Shown: positions 44,891 to 53,011 of the stretch, piece by piece | How positions within the stretch are numbered: the stretch's first letter is position 1 | Layout of the letters: every line of letters begins with the position of its first letter | DNA from: Candidatus Aminicenantes bacterium UBA6228 | GTDB taxonomy: Bacteria > Acidobacteriota > Aminicenantia > Aminicenantales > Saccharicenantaceae | Direction of reading: 5' to 3' | Length of the DNA: 64,000 bases | Assembly: GCA_002441005.1 (NCBI GenBank) | Contig: DJWO01000009.1 | Location: 186,001 to 250,000 of the forward strand | Program-made: the position numbers and the translations under genes | Notes under the pieces: generated by a model | What the model was told of the DNA's origin: nothing | The model's database searches: none | What the model saw: the letters and a program-made list of their open reading frames with translations, nothing else

Positions 44891-45895
44891 ATGGCCTGGA
44901 AATCATCTGAAAAAATCAAATGGGGTATTTTAGGGTGTGCGGCTATTGCCGAAAAATCACTTATCCCGGCTTTTAAAAAAGCTCAGGGGACAGAGCTCGT
45001 CGCCATTGCATCCCGCTCAGCAGCTAAAGCCCAGGACTGGGCAGAAAAATTCAACCTGCCAAAAAGTTATGGCTCTTATGAAGATCTTCTGGCTGATAAA
45101 GAAATTGAGGCGGTTTATATTCCGCTTCCCAATCATCTCCATTTTGAATGGACAGTCAGGGCCCTACGGGCAGGAAAGCGGGTACTGTGCGAAAAACCTT
45201 TAGCTTTAACGGCCAGTGAAGTTATGGAGATGTTTCACCAGGCCGAGGCTAATAAAAGGCTTCTAATGGAAGCTTTCATGTACCGCTTTCATCCCCGCTT
45301 AGCTAAAGCTATCGAGCTTTTAGAGTCTGGAGCCATCGGTGAGCCCCGGCTGGTCCAGTCGGCTTTTACTTTTGTCTTTAACCGCGAACAAGACAATTAC
45401 CGCCGGTCACCTCAGATGGGAGGAGGAGCTCTATATGATGTTGGCTGTTACACGGTCAATGCTGCCCGCCTGGTTTTTAAAGCCGAACCGCAGGAGATCT
45501 GGGCTACGGGTCATCTGGATGATAAAGCGGGAATTGATTTAACCACTTCTGTCCTTTGTAATTTTCCGGGCAGCCGTCAGGCACTCCTGGCTTCAAGTTT
45601 TGAACTTGAATTTCAAAGCAGCCTGGAAATTTTGGGTGAAGCCGGCAGCCTTTATTTGAACCGGGTATTTTCAGCCAAAGATTTCCCGACCGAAATTCTT
45701 TTACGGCAGAATGATAAATTGACGAGTTTTAACTTCCCGCCAGTTGATCAATATCAGCTAATGGTGGAGCATTTCGGCCAGGCTATGGCTGGCCGGGTTA
45801 ATCCTCTGGTCGATTTTCATGATTCTTTTGGCAATGCCCTGGTTATAGAAAAGGCTCTGAAGTCGATTCTGAAGGGGAAGTCTTCTTCTCTTTAA
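44891..45895 (+). CDS. Gfo/Idh/MocA-family NAD(P) oxidoreductase
   Basis: A 334-aa sugar dehydrogenase-type enzyme. The Rossmann motif GILGCAAIAE is at about 12-21, the conserved Lys in GKRVLCEKPLAL (EKP motif) around 98, and the C-terminal domain carries GGGALYDVGCYTVNAAR with the catalytic His/Asp region. Closest described types are D-xylose or glucose-fructose oxidoreductases. No signal peptide. The ribosome-binding site (AGAGGC) is modest. It follows the epimerase by 275 bp but is probably separate in function. Confidence 0.88.
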   Translation: MAWKSSEKIKWGILGCAAIAEKSLIPAFKKAQGTELVAIASRSAAKAQDWAEKFNLPKSYGSYEDLLADKEIEAVYIPLPNHLHFEWTVRALRAGKRVLCEKPLALTASEVMEMFHQAEANKRLLMEAFMYRFHPRLAKAIELLESGAIGEPRLVQSAFTFVFNREQDNYRRSPQMGGGALYDVGCYTVNAARLVFKAEPQEIWATGHLDDKAGIDLTTSVLCNFPGSRQALLASSFELEFQSSLEILGEAGSLYLNRVFSAKDFPTEILLRQNDKLTSFNFPPVDQYQLMVEHFGQAMAGRVNPLVDFHDSFGNALVIEKALKSILKGKSSSL

Positions 45896-46069
45896 TTTGT
45901 TTTTAGACAATTATATTTATGGCCAGTAGGTATCTATTATCCGGCCACAGACTATCTATCTGAATAAAACATCAGGCTGACTTTAGCCTTTTAATCTAAA
46001 TAGACTCGACCAAATCTAATAGACCATAGCTCAGCCAGACTGCACTGTCCTGAATTCTGTTTTTTAAAC

Positions 46070-47533
46070 TTATTTTCCTGGCTGATCCGCAGCCGGGGCA
46101 GCGGCTTCACTCGCCCAGATCAGGTCATAATATTTTTTTACCTGGCCCTGAAGTAATTTTAACTCCTCGATTGCTTCACTCTTTCCGCCAGCGTAGTCAA
46201 CCATCAACCGGCCCTCCTCAAAGCACATTTCATCATGGAGAGGCAGGACATATCTCAGCAAAAAATGAGTGAAGGCTACTAAGCGATAAGGTCCAAAAGG
46301 CCGGGGCAGATGGCCGGCCACCGTTTCCACCGCCACCGATCTTTCCTCCTTGATAGCTTTGATCAACTCGGGAAGTTCAGCCGACGGAGCAAAACAGATT
46401 GTATAATAGCGACCGAACATATCGCTTTGTTCGCTGGTGTGGCTATCACTAATGCCGACAATGGGAATCTTCTGCCCCTTAGCTTTAGCCTCCAGGTATC
46501 TGGCCAGCTGCAGATTATTGACGTCAACTTCCTGGAGAGCCTGCCAGTCAAAGCCGCTGACCAGTTCCAGCGCATCAAAAAGTTTTTGGTCAAAAATATA
46601 GTCGACCAGGGCATAAGAAACATAGTTGGCGTTGCCTGGCTGCCAGTAAGGATGGGCGAAAATGCCCAGGCCGCCCCGTTCTCTGATTTTGTCGAAGGTC
46701 CAGACAGAGGAAGCCAGCTGGAATCTGTCCACGCCCTCCGGGAGCCGGCCCAGTCTATCCATGATGGCTTTCACCTCTCGCCGGTAGGCTGTTTCGTCAG
46801 ACTGATAAAGCTCAGTGATTCCTTCTTTAGCTCCGAAGCTAACGAAATGGACTGGATTATCAGGCGGGTGAACTTCTTCTCCGGGAAATATTTTCAAATC
46901 AACCGGCAGGTCTTTAAAGAGAGCAATCACCTCAAGTGAAGCAGCATAATTGCGGTGATCAGTCAGGGCCATAAAATCCAGGCCGGCCCGGCGGCCAGCC
47001 CCAATCACATAACCAGGGGCCTCTAACCCGTCAGAACGGTAGCTGTGCATATGGATATCACCTTTAAAAGGGCGAAGAAAAAAGAGATCTGGCTGAAGAG
47101 AATAGACATGAAAGGTGCCAACTTCCTTAGCTTTACCGTCTGCTCTGACTTCTTCAATCCTGAAGATATGTTCTTGCTCGGACTCAAAGAGCCTTCTGAT
47201 TTCAAAGACATTGTTTTGAGGGACAATTGGTTCGGCCACAGCCTTAACCCAGCCGCTTTTAACGGCATAGCGGCCAACCGGGGTATAAGTCAGCCGGTAA
47301 GTGCAATCGGGTTTGGGGAAAGTCTCGTAACGGGAGATAATCCTGATGGTGGTCTCGGTATCAGCTGGAACTATCTTTGGCCAGACATCAAAAAATCTAT
47401 CAGCCGGATAAACTTTTAATCCCGAGGGTAGGGCCGGAGTAAAAAGTCCCTGAGCCGAAGCCAGGAGACCAACAGCCGTTATTAAAATGACCGAAAAGAT
47501 TAGAGAAAAAGCCAGCTTTGATTGCCATCTCAT
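46070..47533 (-). CDS. Exported CehA/McbA-type PHP metallohydrolase
   Basis: A 487-aa protein with signal peptide 1-27. The N-terminal region (about 35-150) is a beta-sandwich; the PHP domain follows, with metal-ligand motifs GDIHMHSYRSDG, ALTDHRNY, the Glu in FPGEEVH, FAHPYW and VGISDSHT. CehA relatives hydrolyse carbamate or phosphoester-like bonds, but the natural substrate of this lineage is unknown. GGAGAAGAG precedes ATG 47533. It stands between an AT-rich gap and the aldo/keto reductase gene on the same strand. Confidence 0.85.
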   Translation of the reverse strand: MRWQSKLAFSLIFSVILITAVGLLASAQGLFTPALPSGLKVYPADRFFDVWPKIVPADTETTIRIISRYETFPKPDCTYRLTYTPVGRYAVKSGWVKAVAEPIVPQNNVFEIRRLFESEQEHIFRIEEVRADGKAKEVGTFHVYSLQPDLFFLRPFKGDIHMHSYRSDGLEAPGYVIGAGRRAGLDFMALTDHRNYAASLEVIALFKDLPVDLKIFPGEEVHPPDNPVHFVSFGAKEGITELYQSDETAYRREVKAIMDRLGRLPEGVDRFQLASSVWTFDKIRERGGLGIFAHPYWQPGNANYVSYALVDYIFDQKLFDALELVSGFDWQALQEVDVNNLQLARYLEAKAKGQKIPIVGISDSHTSEQSDMFGRYYTICFAPSAELPELIKAIKEERSVAVETVAGHLPRPFGPYRLVAFTHFLLRYVLPLHDEMCFEEGRLMVDYAGGKSEAIEELKLLQGQVKKYYDLIWASEAAAPAADQPGK

Positions 47534-47718
47534 AGCTCTTCTCCTTTGATTTTAGCTGACGGCAAGAATAAACCGCTTGCCAGCCAGTCAGAATTTCATG
47601 AGCTTAAATCTTACTTTTTTGGCCGCTCAATTGCCAGATAAAAAGCGGCACTAAACAGAAGATACGAATAGAAACCGGTCAGAAGTTAATCTTATTAAGA
47701 TTCAGAACGCAACCGAGC

Positions 47719-48933
47719 TCAGGCAAAAAAGTCGCCGGGAACAGCTTTCAACCGGTTGATATCAACCAGCTTCTCCCGAACGTTAAACTTGAAGGCACAG
47801 CTAACGGTACAGGTCTCACAGCCGGCACAGGGATTATCAGGGAGATTTAACTCGGCTACCAGTTCGTGAGCTGCCTGGAGATTCCGGTAGCCATAGGCAT
47901 ACATATAGGCTCTCATCATATCTGGAATCGGCAGCGATTTCGGGCACTGGGGCAGGCAGCGCTGACAACCCTGGCAGTAAAGGCCAGACAGGTTGGCTGT
48001 TTGTCCGAGTTTTAGATCCTGAATCTCCTGAGGAGTTAACTTTAAATCTTTAACCACTTCCAGATTACTCTTCAGCTGATCAAAAGTTGTCATACCTGGA
48101 ACGGAGGTGGTGATTTTGGAATTATTCATAGCCCATTTCAGAGCAGCTTTGGTATTGATCGGCTGAGTTCTCTGTCTATCCCAGAAACCACCGGCCAGAG
48201 TCTTCATAGCGATGATACCCAGACCGGCCGCAGTCGCTTCCTCGATGGCGGCATCCAGTTCCTTGATATAGTCTTTTCTGAAATTATAGCCGCTTAAGAC
48301 CACATCGTAAATTTTGGCTTCGGCAGCCGCCCGAATCACCTCTGGTTCATTGGCATGGGTGGTGACGCCGATAAAGCGAGCTTTGCCGGCTTTTTTAGCT
48401 GCCTCGGCCATCGCCATATTCTCGGGAGCCAGAACCGTCTCCCGCTTCGTCAGACTGTGCAGATAAAGAATATCAACATAATCAACTCCCAGCCGCTTGA
48501 GGCTCAAATCGAGTTTCTCATTGAATCCTTCCGCTGGCGGAACTTTGGTAGCAACTACAAAACTCTCGCGGGAACGCCCTTTGACCACCTGTCCAATGAC
48601 TTCTTCACTGCGGCCGCGAAGATAATTATGGGCCGTATCCAGATGAACCATTCCTGCATCCAGAGCGGCTCTGACCAGTTCGTAACTATCAGTATTCATG
48701 ACGCCCATGCAAACGACCGGCAGAACAATTCCCGTCCTGCCTAAAGTCCGGTAAATGAAGCCCTCGCGCTGTCCGCCTGGTGGTTGAGGCTGTTTATTTT
48801 TGTCAGCCGGTTTATCCGTTTTCTTCTGCTTTTTTAATTCATCAGCTAAAAGAACGGCGGCCGCACCGGTGGTAGCCAGACCGGTCAGACCAGCTTTAAG
48901 AAATTCGCGGCGGTTTAAATGAGATTTACCCAT
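47719..48933 (-). CDS. Tat-exported aldo/keto reductase with two [4Fe-4S] sites
   Basis: A 404-aa oxidoreductase. The N-terminus has a twin-arginine motif NRREFLK (7-13) and hydrophobic region to about 30, followed by a charged Lys/Pro/Gln linker. The AKR barrel has Asp/Tyr/Lys elements in VHLDTAHNY and FVVATKV, and His in YVDILYLHSL. The C-terminus adds ferredoxin-like motifs CQGCQRCLPQCP and CAGCETCTVSC. This fused arrangement is a recognised exported AKR type in anaerobes; the electron partner is unknown. AGGAGGACA precedes ATG 48933. Confidence 0.9.
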   Translation of the reverse strand: MGKSHLNRREFLKAGLTGLATTGAAAVLLADELKKQKKTDKPADKNKQPQPPGGQREGFIYRTLGRTGIVLPVVCMGVMNTDSYELVRAALDAGMVHLDTAHNYLRGRSEEVIGQVVKGRSRESFVVATKVPPAEGFNEKLDLSLKRLGVDYVDILYLHSLTKRETVLAPENMAMAEAAKKAGKARFIGVTTHANEPEVIRAAAEAKIYDVVLSGYNFRKDYIKELDAAIEEATAAGLGIIAMKTLAGGFWDRQRTQPINTKAALKWAMNNSKITTSVPGMTTFDQLKSNLEVVKDLKLTPQEIQDLKLGQTANLSGLYCQGCQRCLPQCPKSLPIPDMMRAYMYAYGYRNLQAAHELVAELNLPDNPCAGCETCTVSCAFKFNVREKLVDINRLKAVPGDFFA

Positions 48934-49254
48934 GTGTTGTCCTCCTATTTTTATTTACATTACCCGAATTACTGCTTGAGGTCAATAAAAAGCCATAAAA
49001 TTTTTGAGTGGACAAAACGACAACCTGACACGGTAATTAAAAGGTCTATGCCTGGAATCCCCTCAAGTTTATCTGTTCCCGTTTACTTTTACGAGGGGCG
49101 GCTTGAAAAACAAACAGGCTCATTGGCCTTTTTCTGGGCTGATTATCCAGCCTGCCTGTCGTGCAGCTATCTTATTGATATTTCGAGAGATCCGCTGGCC
49201 CGACCCCATTCTTCACCGGTTATGATATGATATAGTTTTCAAGGAGAGAAACAG
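48934..49254. other. Divergent intergenic region with repeat copy 5
   Basis: 321 bp. It contains the RAYT repeat (49193-49210) and, just after it, overlapping -10-like boxes TATGAT (49221) and TATAGT (49231) before the GTG start at 49255. No -35 partner was found, and no coding frame is credible. Confidence 0.5.
49193..49210 (+). repeat. RAYT-type repeat, copy 5
   Basis: CGCTGGCCCGACCCCATT, identical to copy 3, after CTTATTGATATTTCGAGAGATC. It lies between divergent genes, 45 bp before the amidohydrolase start. Confidence 0.87.
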
Positions 49255-50970
49255 GTGATAATCAGAGAATTCAAAGAGAAAAAGAGTATTTTTGGACTGG
49301 CTTCAGTTTTTTTAGCCATTTTTGTTCTGCTCATCTCCTGCGGTCCGAAACCAGAACCCGCTGATTGGCTGGTGACTGAGGCCAGGGTTTATACCGTCAA
49401 TCCCGCTCAACCCTGGGCCGAAGCGGTGGCTATCAAAGGCGATAAAATTGTTTTTGTTGGCTCAGCCCGGGAGGCCAGAAAATTTGCCGGAAAACAGACG
49501 AAAATAATTGATGCTAAGGGAAAGCTTCTTCTGCCGGGTATCCAGGACAGCCATGTTCATTTTCTGAGCGGTTCACTTAACTTGACCCGGGTAGATCTGT
49601 CTGGCACCAGGAGCGTTGAAGAAATTCAAGACAGAATACGGCGGTTTTCCGCTGCTCATCCTGAATTGAACTGGGTTCAGGGGCGGGGCTGGATGTATTC
49701 GGCTTTTCCTGACAATATGCCCCATAAAAGATACCTGGATGAAGTCGTGCCTGACCGGCCAGCCGTCATGAGATGTGCTGACGGCCACACCAGCTGGGTC
49801 AATTCTAAAGCCCTGGCCCTGGCTGGCATTACTAAAAAGACACCCGATCCGGTTGATGGCCAGATAGTCCGGGATAGCCAGGGTGAACCAACCGGAGCTC
49901 TGCTGGAAGGAGCCAGCTCTCTGGTTAGCCGCTTGATTCCAGAGCCAACTAAGGAAGAAAAACTGGCTGCTCTGCGGGCCGGAATGAAAGAGGCCGCCCG
50001 CTGGGGTATCTCCTGTGCTCATGGGCTGGGTGGAGAATTCGAAGAGCTGGAGCTTTTTGAGCAGATCAATCAGGAAGGTTCCCAGACCCTGAGGCTGGTC
50101 GTTGCCATGTGGATTGATGAACCGGGTCCGAAAGCCAACGATTTTGAGGCTTATGCCCGGGCCAGCGCTAAACATCATGATAACTGGCTGGCCGTGCGCG
50201 GGGTAAAACTTATGCTGGATGGAGTAATTGATTCAGGCACTGGAGCCATGCTTCAGCCATACGAAGATCAGGGTGACAACCGGGGTAAACTTTTCTGGGA
50301 ACCAGAAGATTATAAGAAAGCGGTCCTTGAGTTCAGCCGCCGGGGGATCCAGGTTTCGACCCATTCCATTGGTGACCGGGCTATTCGCCTGACCCTGGAG
50401 GCCTATGAACTGGCCGACCGGGAAAGCGGCCATCCTGAATTGCGGCCTAAAATTGAACATGCTGAATGCATCGCCGCTGATGATATCAAACGGTTCGGTC
50501 AGCCTTTTATCGTAGCCAGTTTCCAGCCGCTTCACGCCAACCCCGAACCGGCCTGGATGTCAGCCTGGATTGAAAACGCCGGGCCAGAGCGAGAGCAGAG
50601 AGCCTTTGCCTGGAACTCGGTTCTCAAAGCTGGCGGGCGGCTGGCCTTTGGCAGCGACTGGCCGGTCGTGACCATAAATCCCTGGCCTGGAGTTCAGATG
50701 GCAGTCACCAGAGAAGACTGGGAAGGGAAACCTCAAGGCGGGTGGCTGCCGGGCGAGAGAATAACCCTCGAGCAGGCCATTTATGCCTATACTCTGGGCG
50801 GAGCTTATGCCCTAAACGAGGAGGGGATCCGTGGTTCGATTGAACCGGGGAAACTGGCCGACCTGGTCTTGCTGTCTCAGAATATATTTGAGATACCGGT
50901 TAATAAAATCAGGGAAACAACTTCAGTCCTGACTATGGTCGGAGGAAAAATTATTTATGATGCCCGTTAA
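49255..50970 (+). CDS. Lipoprotein amidohydrolase, YtcJ-like
   Basis: A 571-aa amidohydrolase of the YtcJ/ExoenzymeS-regulator-like family. The lipobox LLISC sets Cys29 as the lipidated residue. The metallo-barrel motifs are HVHF (GIQDSHVHF), STHSIGDRA, KIEHAECI and FGSDWPV, and the beta-sandwich is completed by the C-terminal strands (KLADLVLL). Members deacylate or deamidate small molecules; substrate unknown. AAGGAGAG precedes the GTG start; ATG alternatives are further inside. It converges with the MFS gene, sharing 4 bp at their stops. Confidence 0.9.
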   Translation: MIIREFKEKKSIFGLASVFLAIFVLLISCGPKPEPADWLVTEARVYTVNPAQPWAEAVAIKGDKIVFVGSAREARKFAGKQTKIIDAKGKLLLPGIQDSHVHFLSGSLNLTRVDLSGTRSVEEIQDRIRRFSAAHPELNWVQGRGWMYSAFPDNMPHKRYLDEVVPDRPAVMRCADGHTSWVNSKALALAGITKKTPDPVDGQIVRDSQGEPTGALLEGASSLVSRLIPEPTKEEKLAALRAGMKEAARWGISCAHGLGGEFEELELFEQINQEGSQTLRLVVAMWIDEPGPKANDFEAYARASAKHHDNWLAVRGVKLMLDGVIDSGTGAMLQPYEDQGDNRGKLFWEPEDYKKAVLEFSRRGIQVSTHSIGDRAIRLTLEAYELADRESGHPELRPKIEHAECIAADDIKRFGQPFIVASFQPLHANPEPAWMSAWIENAGPEREQRAFAWNSVLKAGGRLAFGSDWPVVTINPWPGVQMAVTREDWEGKPQGGWLPGERITLEQAIYAYTLGGAYALNEEGIRGSIEPGKLADLVLLSQNIFEIPVNKIRETTSVLTMVGGKIIYDAR

Positions 50971-52367
50971 TTGCCCGAATCGGACCGCCGTCCACGAGCT
51001 AAAGAAGCAAAAATCCCCAGAAAATTAAGCACAGCAAAAACTTCAAAAGTCAGGCGGAAACTGGTCATAAACGATTCGAATTTATCGGGCGTGATCTTCA
51101 CGTTGCCCATCACGACCGACATAATCATCATGGTCAGGCCGAGGCTGAACATCTGTCCAACCATTCTCATTGTGGCCAGGGTGGCGGAGGCCAGGCCATA
51201 ATCCTTCGGGCTAACCGAACCCATAACGGCATTGGTATTGGGAGAAGAGAATAGCCCAAAGCCAATCCCCAGTAAAACCAGTCCGGGGATGATCCAGGTC
51301 AGCCCGGTGCCGGGCCTGATTAAAGATAGAGCCAGAAGGCCTGCCGCAGTCAATCCCATGCCGCCTGAAGCCAGTAGCCGGGGGTCAATTCGGTCGGAAG
51401 CCCGTCCAGAAAGAGGTGAGACCAGAGCCTGAAAGACAGGCTGGGAAATAAGAATCAAGCCAGCTGTCCGCGGCGGAAAATTATGGATATATTGAAGATA
51501 AAGGCTCAATAAATAACCAACAGCAAAGGTCGAGCTATAGTTAATCAGGGCCGCCAGATTAGAAAAGGCAAAGACCCGGTTTTCCCTGAAAAGCCTGACC
51601 TCAAAGACAGGGCGGGCAGTTCTGTTTTCTACCAGAAAAAAGGCGGCTAAAAGGATTAGTCCCAGGATTGTCAGCAACAGGCCGTAGCCAGCTGGCAGGC
51701 GGGAAAAGCCCAGCATGAAGCAGACCAGGCCTGAGCTATAAATTAGACTGCCTTTAATATCAAACCGTTGAGGCTGGCCGGCCGCCCGGTTTCTGGACAC
51801 CTGTTCAACCTGGTCATAGGCTTTGAGGACAGAAAAAAGAGCCAGCAAGCCCAGCCCGCAGGTCACAAAGAAAATACTCCGCCAGCCTGAATGTTCAACC
51901 AGAAACCCGCCGGCTACCGGACCGAGCGACAGGCCGGTATAGGTGGCCGCCGTATTGATGCCCAGCACCTGCCCTCGCGATTCAGGTGGGAAAGCTGAAG
52001 TGAGAAGAGCAATACTGGTCGAAAAAATCATAGCTCCGCCTAATCCCTGAATGAGTCTGAAGATTATGAGTGACAAACCCGAAAAAGCCAGAGCGCTGGC
52101 CAGGGTGCCAGCCGAGAAGATAATGATGCCAGTAATAAAGATCCGCTGCCGCCCGATAGTGTCGGCCAGCTTGCCCATCGGTACCAGAAAGACGGCCGTC
52201 ATCAGCAGAAAGGCCGAAACTGTCCAGCCAAGGGTGATAGCACTCAGTTTAAAATCGGCTGCGATGGAAGGAAGAGCTAAATTAGTGGCCGAACTCATAA
52301 AAGGAGTTAGAAAGGAAGCCAGGGTAGAAGCCAGTAGAATAAATTTTCTTTCTCTGTCAAGCTGCAT
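50967..52367 (-). CDS. MFS transporter, EmrB/QacA-like
   Basis: A 466-aa inner-membrane transporter with about 12-14 hydrophobic helices. Motif A appears as GKLADTIGRQRIF after TM2, and motif C-like GLSLGPVAGGFLVEHSGWRS in TM5. This is the drug:H+ antiporter group; efflux of small organic compounds is likely but unspecified. The ribosome-binding site at ATG 52367 is weak. It converges on the amidohydrolase gene. Confidence 0.9.
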   Translation of the reverse strand: MQLDRERKFILLASTLASFLTPFMSSATNLALPSIAADFKLSAITLGWTVSAFLLMTAVFLVPMGKLADTIGRQRIFITGIIIFSAGTLASALAFSGLSLIIFRLIQGLGGAMIFSTSIALLTSAFPPESRGQVLGINTAATYTGLSLGPVAGGFLVEHSGWRSIFFVTCGLGLLALFSVLKAYDQVEQVSRNRAAGQPQRFDIKGSLIYSSGLVCFMLGFSRLPAGYGLLLTILGLILLAAFFLVENRTARPVFEVRLFRENRVFAFSNLAALINYSSTFAVGYLLSLYLQYIHNFPPRTAGLILISQPVFQALVSPLSGRASDRIDPRLLASGGMGLTAAGLLALSLIRPGTGLTWIIPGLVLLGIGFGLFSSPNTNAVMGSVSPKDYGLASATLATMRMVGQMFSLGLTMMIMSVVMGNVKITPDKFESFMTSFRLTFEVFAVLNFLGIFASLARGRRSDSGN

Positions 52368-52583
52368 GTCTTTGACTTTCTGCTATCATTATAATGGTCT
52401 TCAGGCTCGGTGCGGAATAAAGGTCTCTTTATTACTTATGGTTCTATTTATCTTAACTGATCGGCTTGATAATTTACATCATTGAATCCCAGGCCGCCAG
52501 CCTGAGTAACCTGATTCTTTGGCTGACAGATAAGAAAGCTGATATTTCCTGCCTGCTGGTATCTTGTTGAAAATAAAGATAAT

Positions 52584-52602
52584 CCGCTGGCCCGACCCCA
52601 TT
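52584..52602 (+). repeat. RAYT-type repeat, copy 6
   Basis: CCGCTGGCCCGACCCCATT after TATCTTGTTGAAAATAAAGATAAT; the 18-bp core is identical to copies 3 and 5. It lies between divergent genes, 36 bp upstream of a TATAAT box. Confidence 0.87.
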
Positions 52603-52637
52603 TTTAACAGCCAGCTTTATTTTTTCTGTTTATTGAA

Positions 52638-52643
52638 TATAAT
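52638..52643 (+). promoter_or_regulatory. TATAAT -10 box
   Basis: Perfect TATAAT, 38 bp before ATG 52681. The -35 region (CTTTAT) is weak. Probable promoter of the MTH1187-nrdJ pair. Confidence 0.4.
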
Positions 52644-52680
52644 AAAAAAGTAAACCTGATTTTATTACCCGGAGAGAAAG

Positions 52681-52974
52681 ATGATTATCGCTGAATTGTC
52701 GGTTTTTCCGACCTCGGAAGGCCCTTCGGTCAGCCGTTATGTCAGAGAGGTCATCAAAGTTATCGAGAAGTCAGGGCTCCATTATGAAACCGGGGCCATG
52801 TCAACCACGGTTGAAGCTCCGGATCTCAATTCAATTCTTAATTTAGTCGCTGCTTGCGACCGGGTACTGGTCGAAATGGGTGCTAAGCGGATTCATCTTG
52901 ATCTTCATCTTGATCACCGTCTCGACCGGGAAGCAACTATTGATTCCAAACTTAAAGCTATAGGTAAAAAATAA
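52681..52974 (+). CDS. MTH1187-family thiamine-binding protein
   Basis: A 97-aa ferredoxin-fold protein (YKOF/MTH1187 family): start MIIAELSVFPTSEG, middle YETGAMSTTVEAP and end KRIHLDLHLDHRLD match the family. Members bind thiamine or related small ligands in tetramers; a biosynthetic or storage role is proposed but not settled. GGAGAG precedes ATG 52681. It is 37 bp before nrdJ on the same strand. Confidence 0.9.
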   Translation: MIIAELSVFPTSEGPSVSRYVREVIKVIEKSGLHYETGAMSTTVEAPDLNSILNLVAACDRVLVEMGAKRIHLDLHLDHRLDREATIDSKLKAIGKK

Positions 52975-53011
52975 ACTAAGTTGAAATAAATCTGGATAAG
53001 AGGAGGGCAAG

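Larger units (their letters stand above)
52368..52680. other. Divergent region upstream of the thiamine-binding gene
   Basis: 313 bp holding RAYT repeat copy 6 and a TATAAT box (both listed). Nothing else was recognised. Confidence 0.5.
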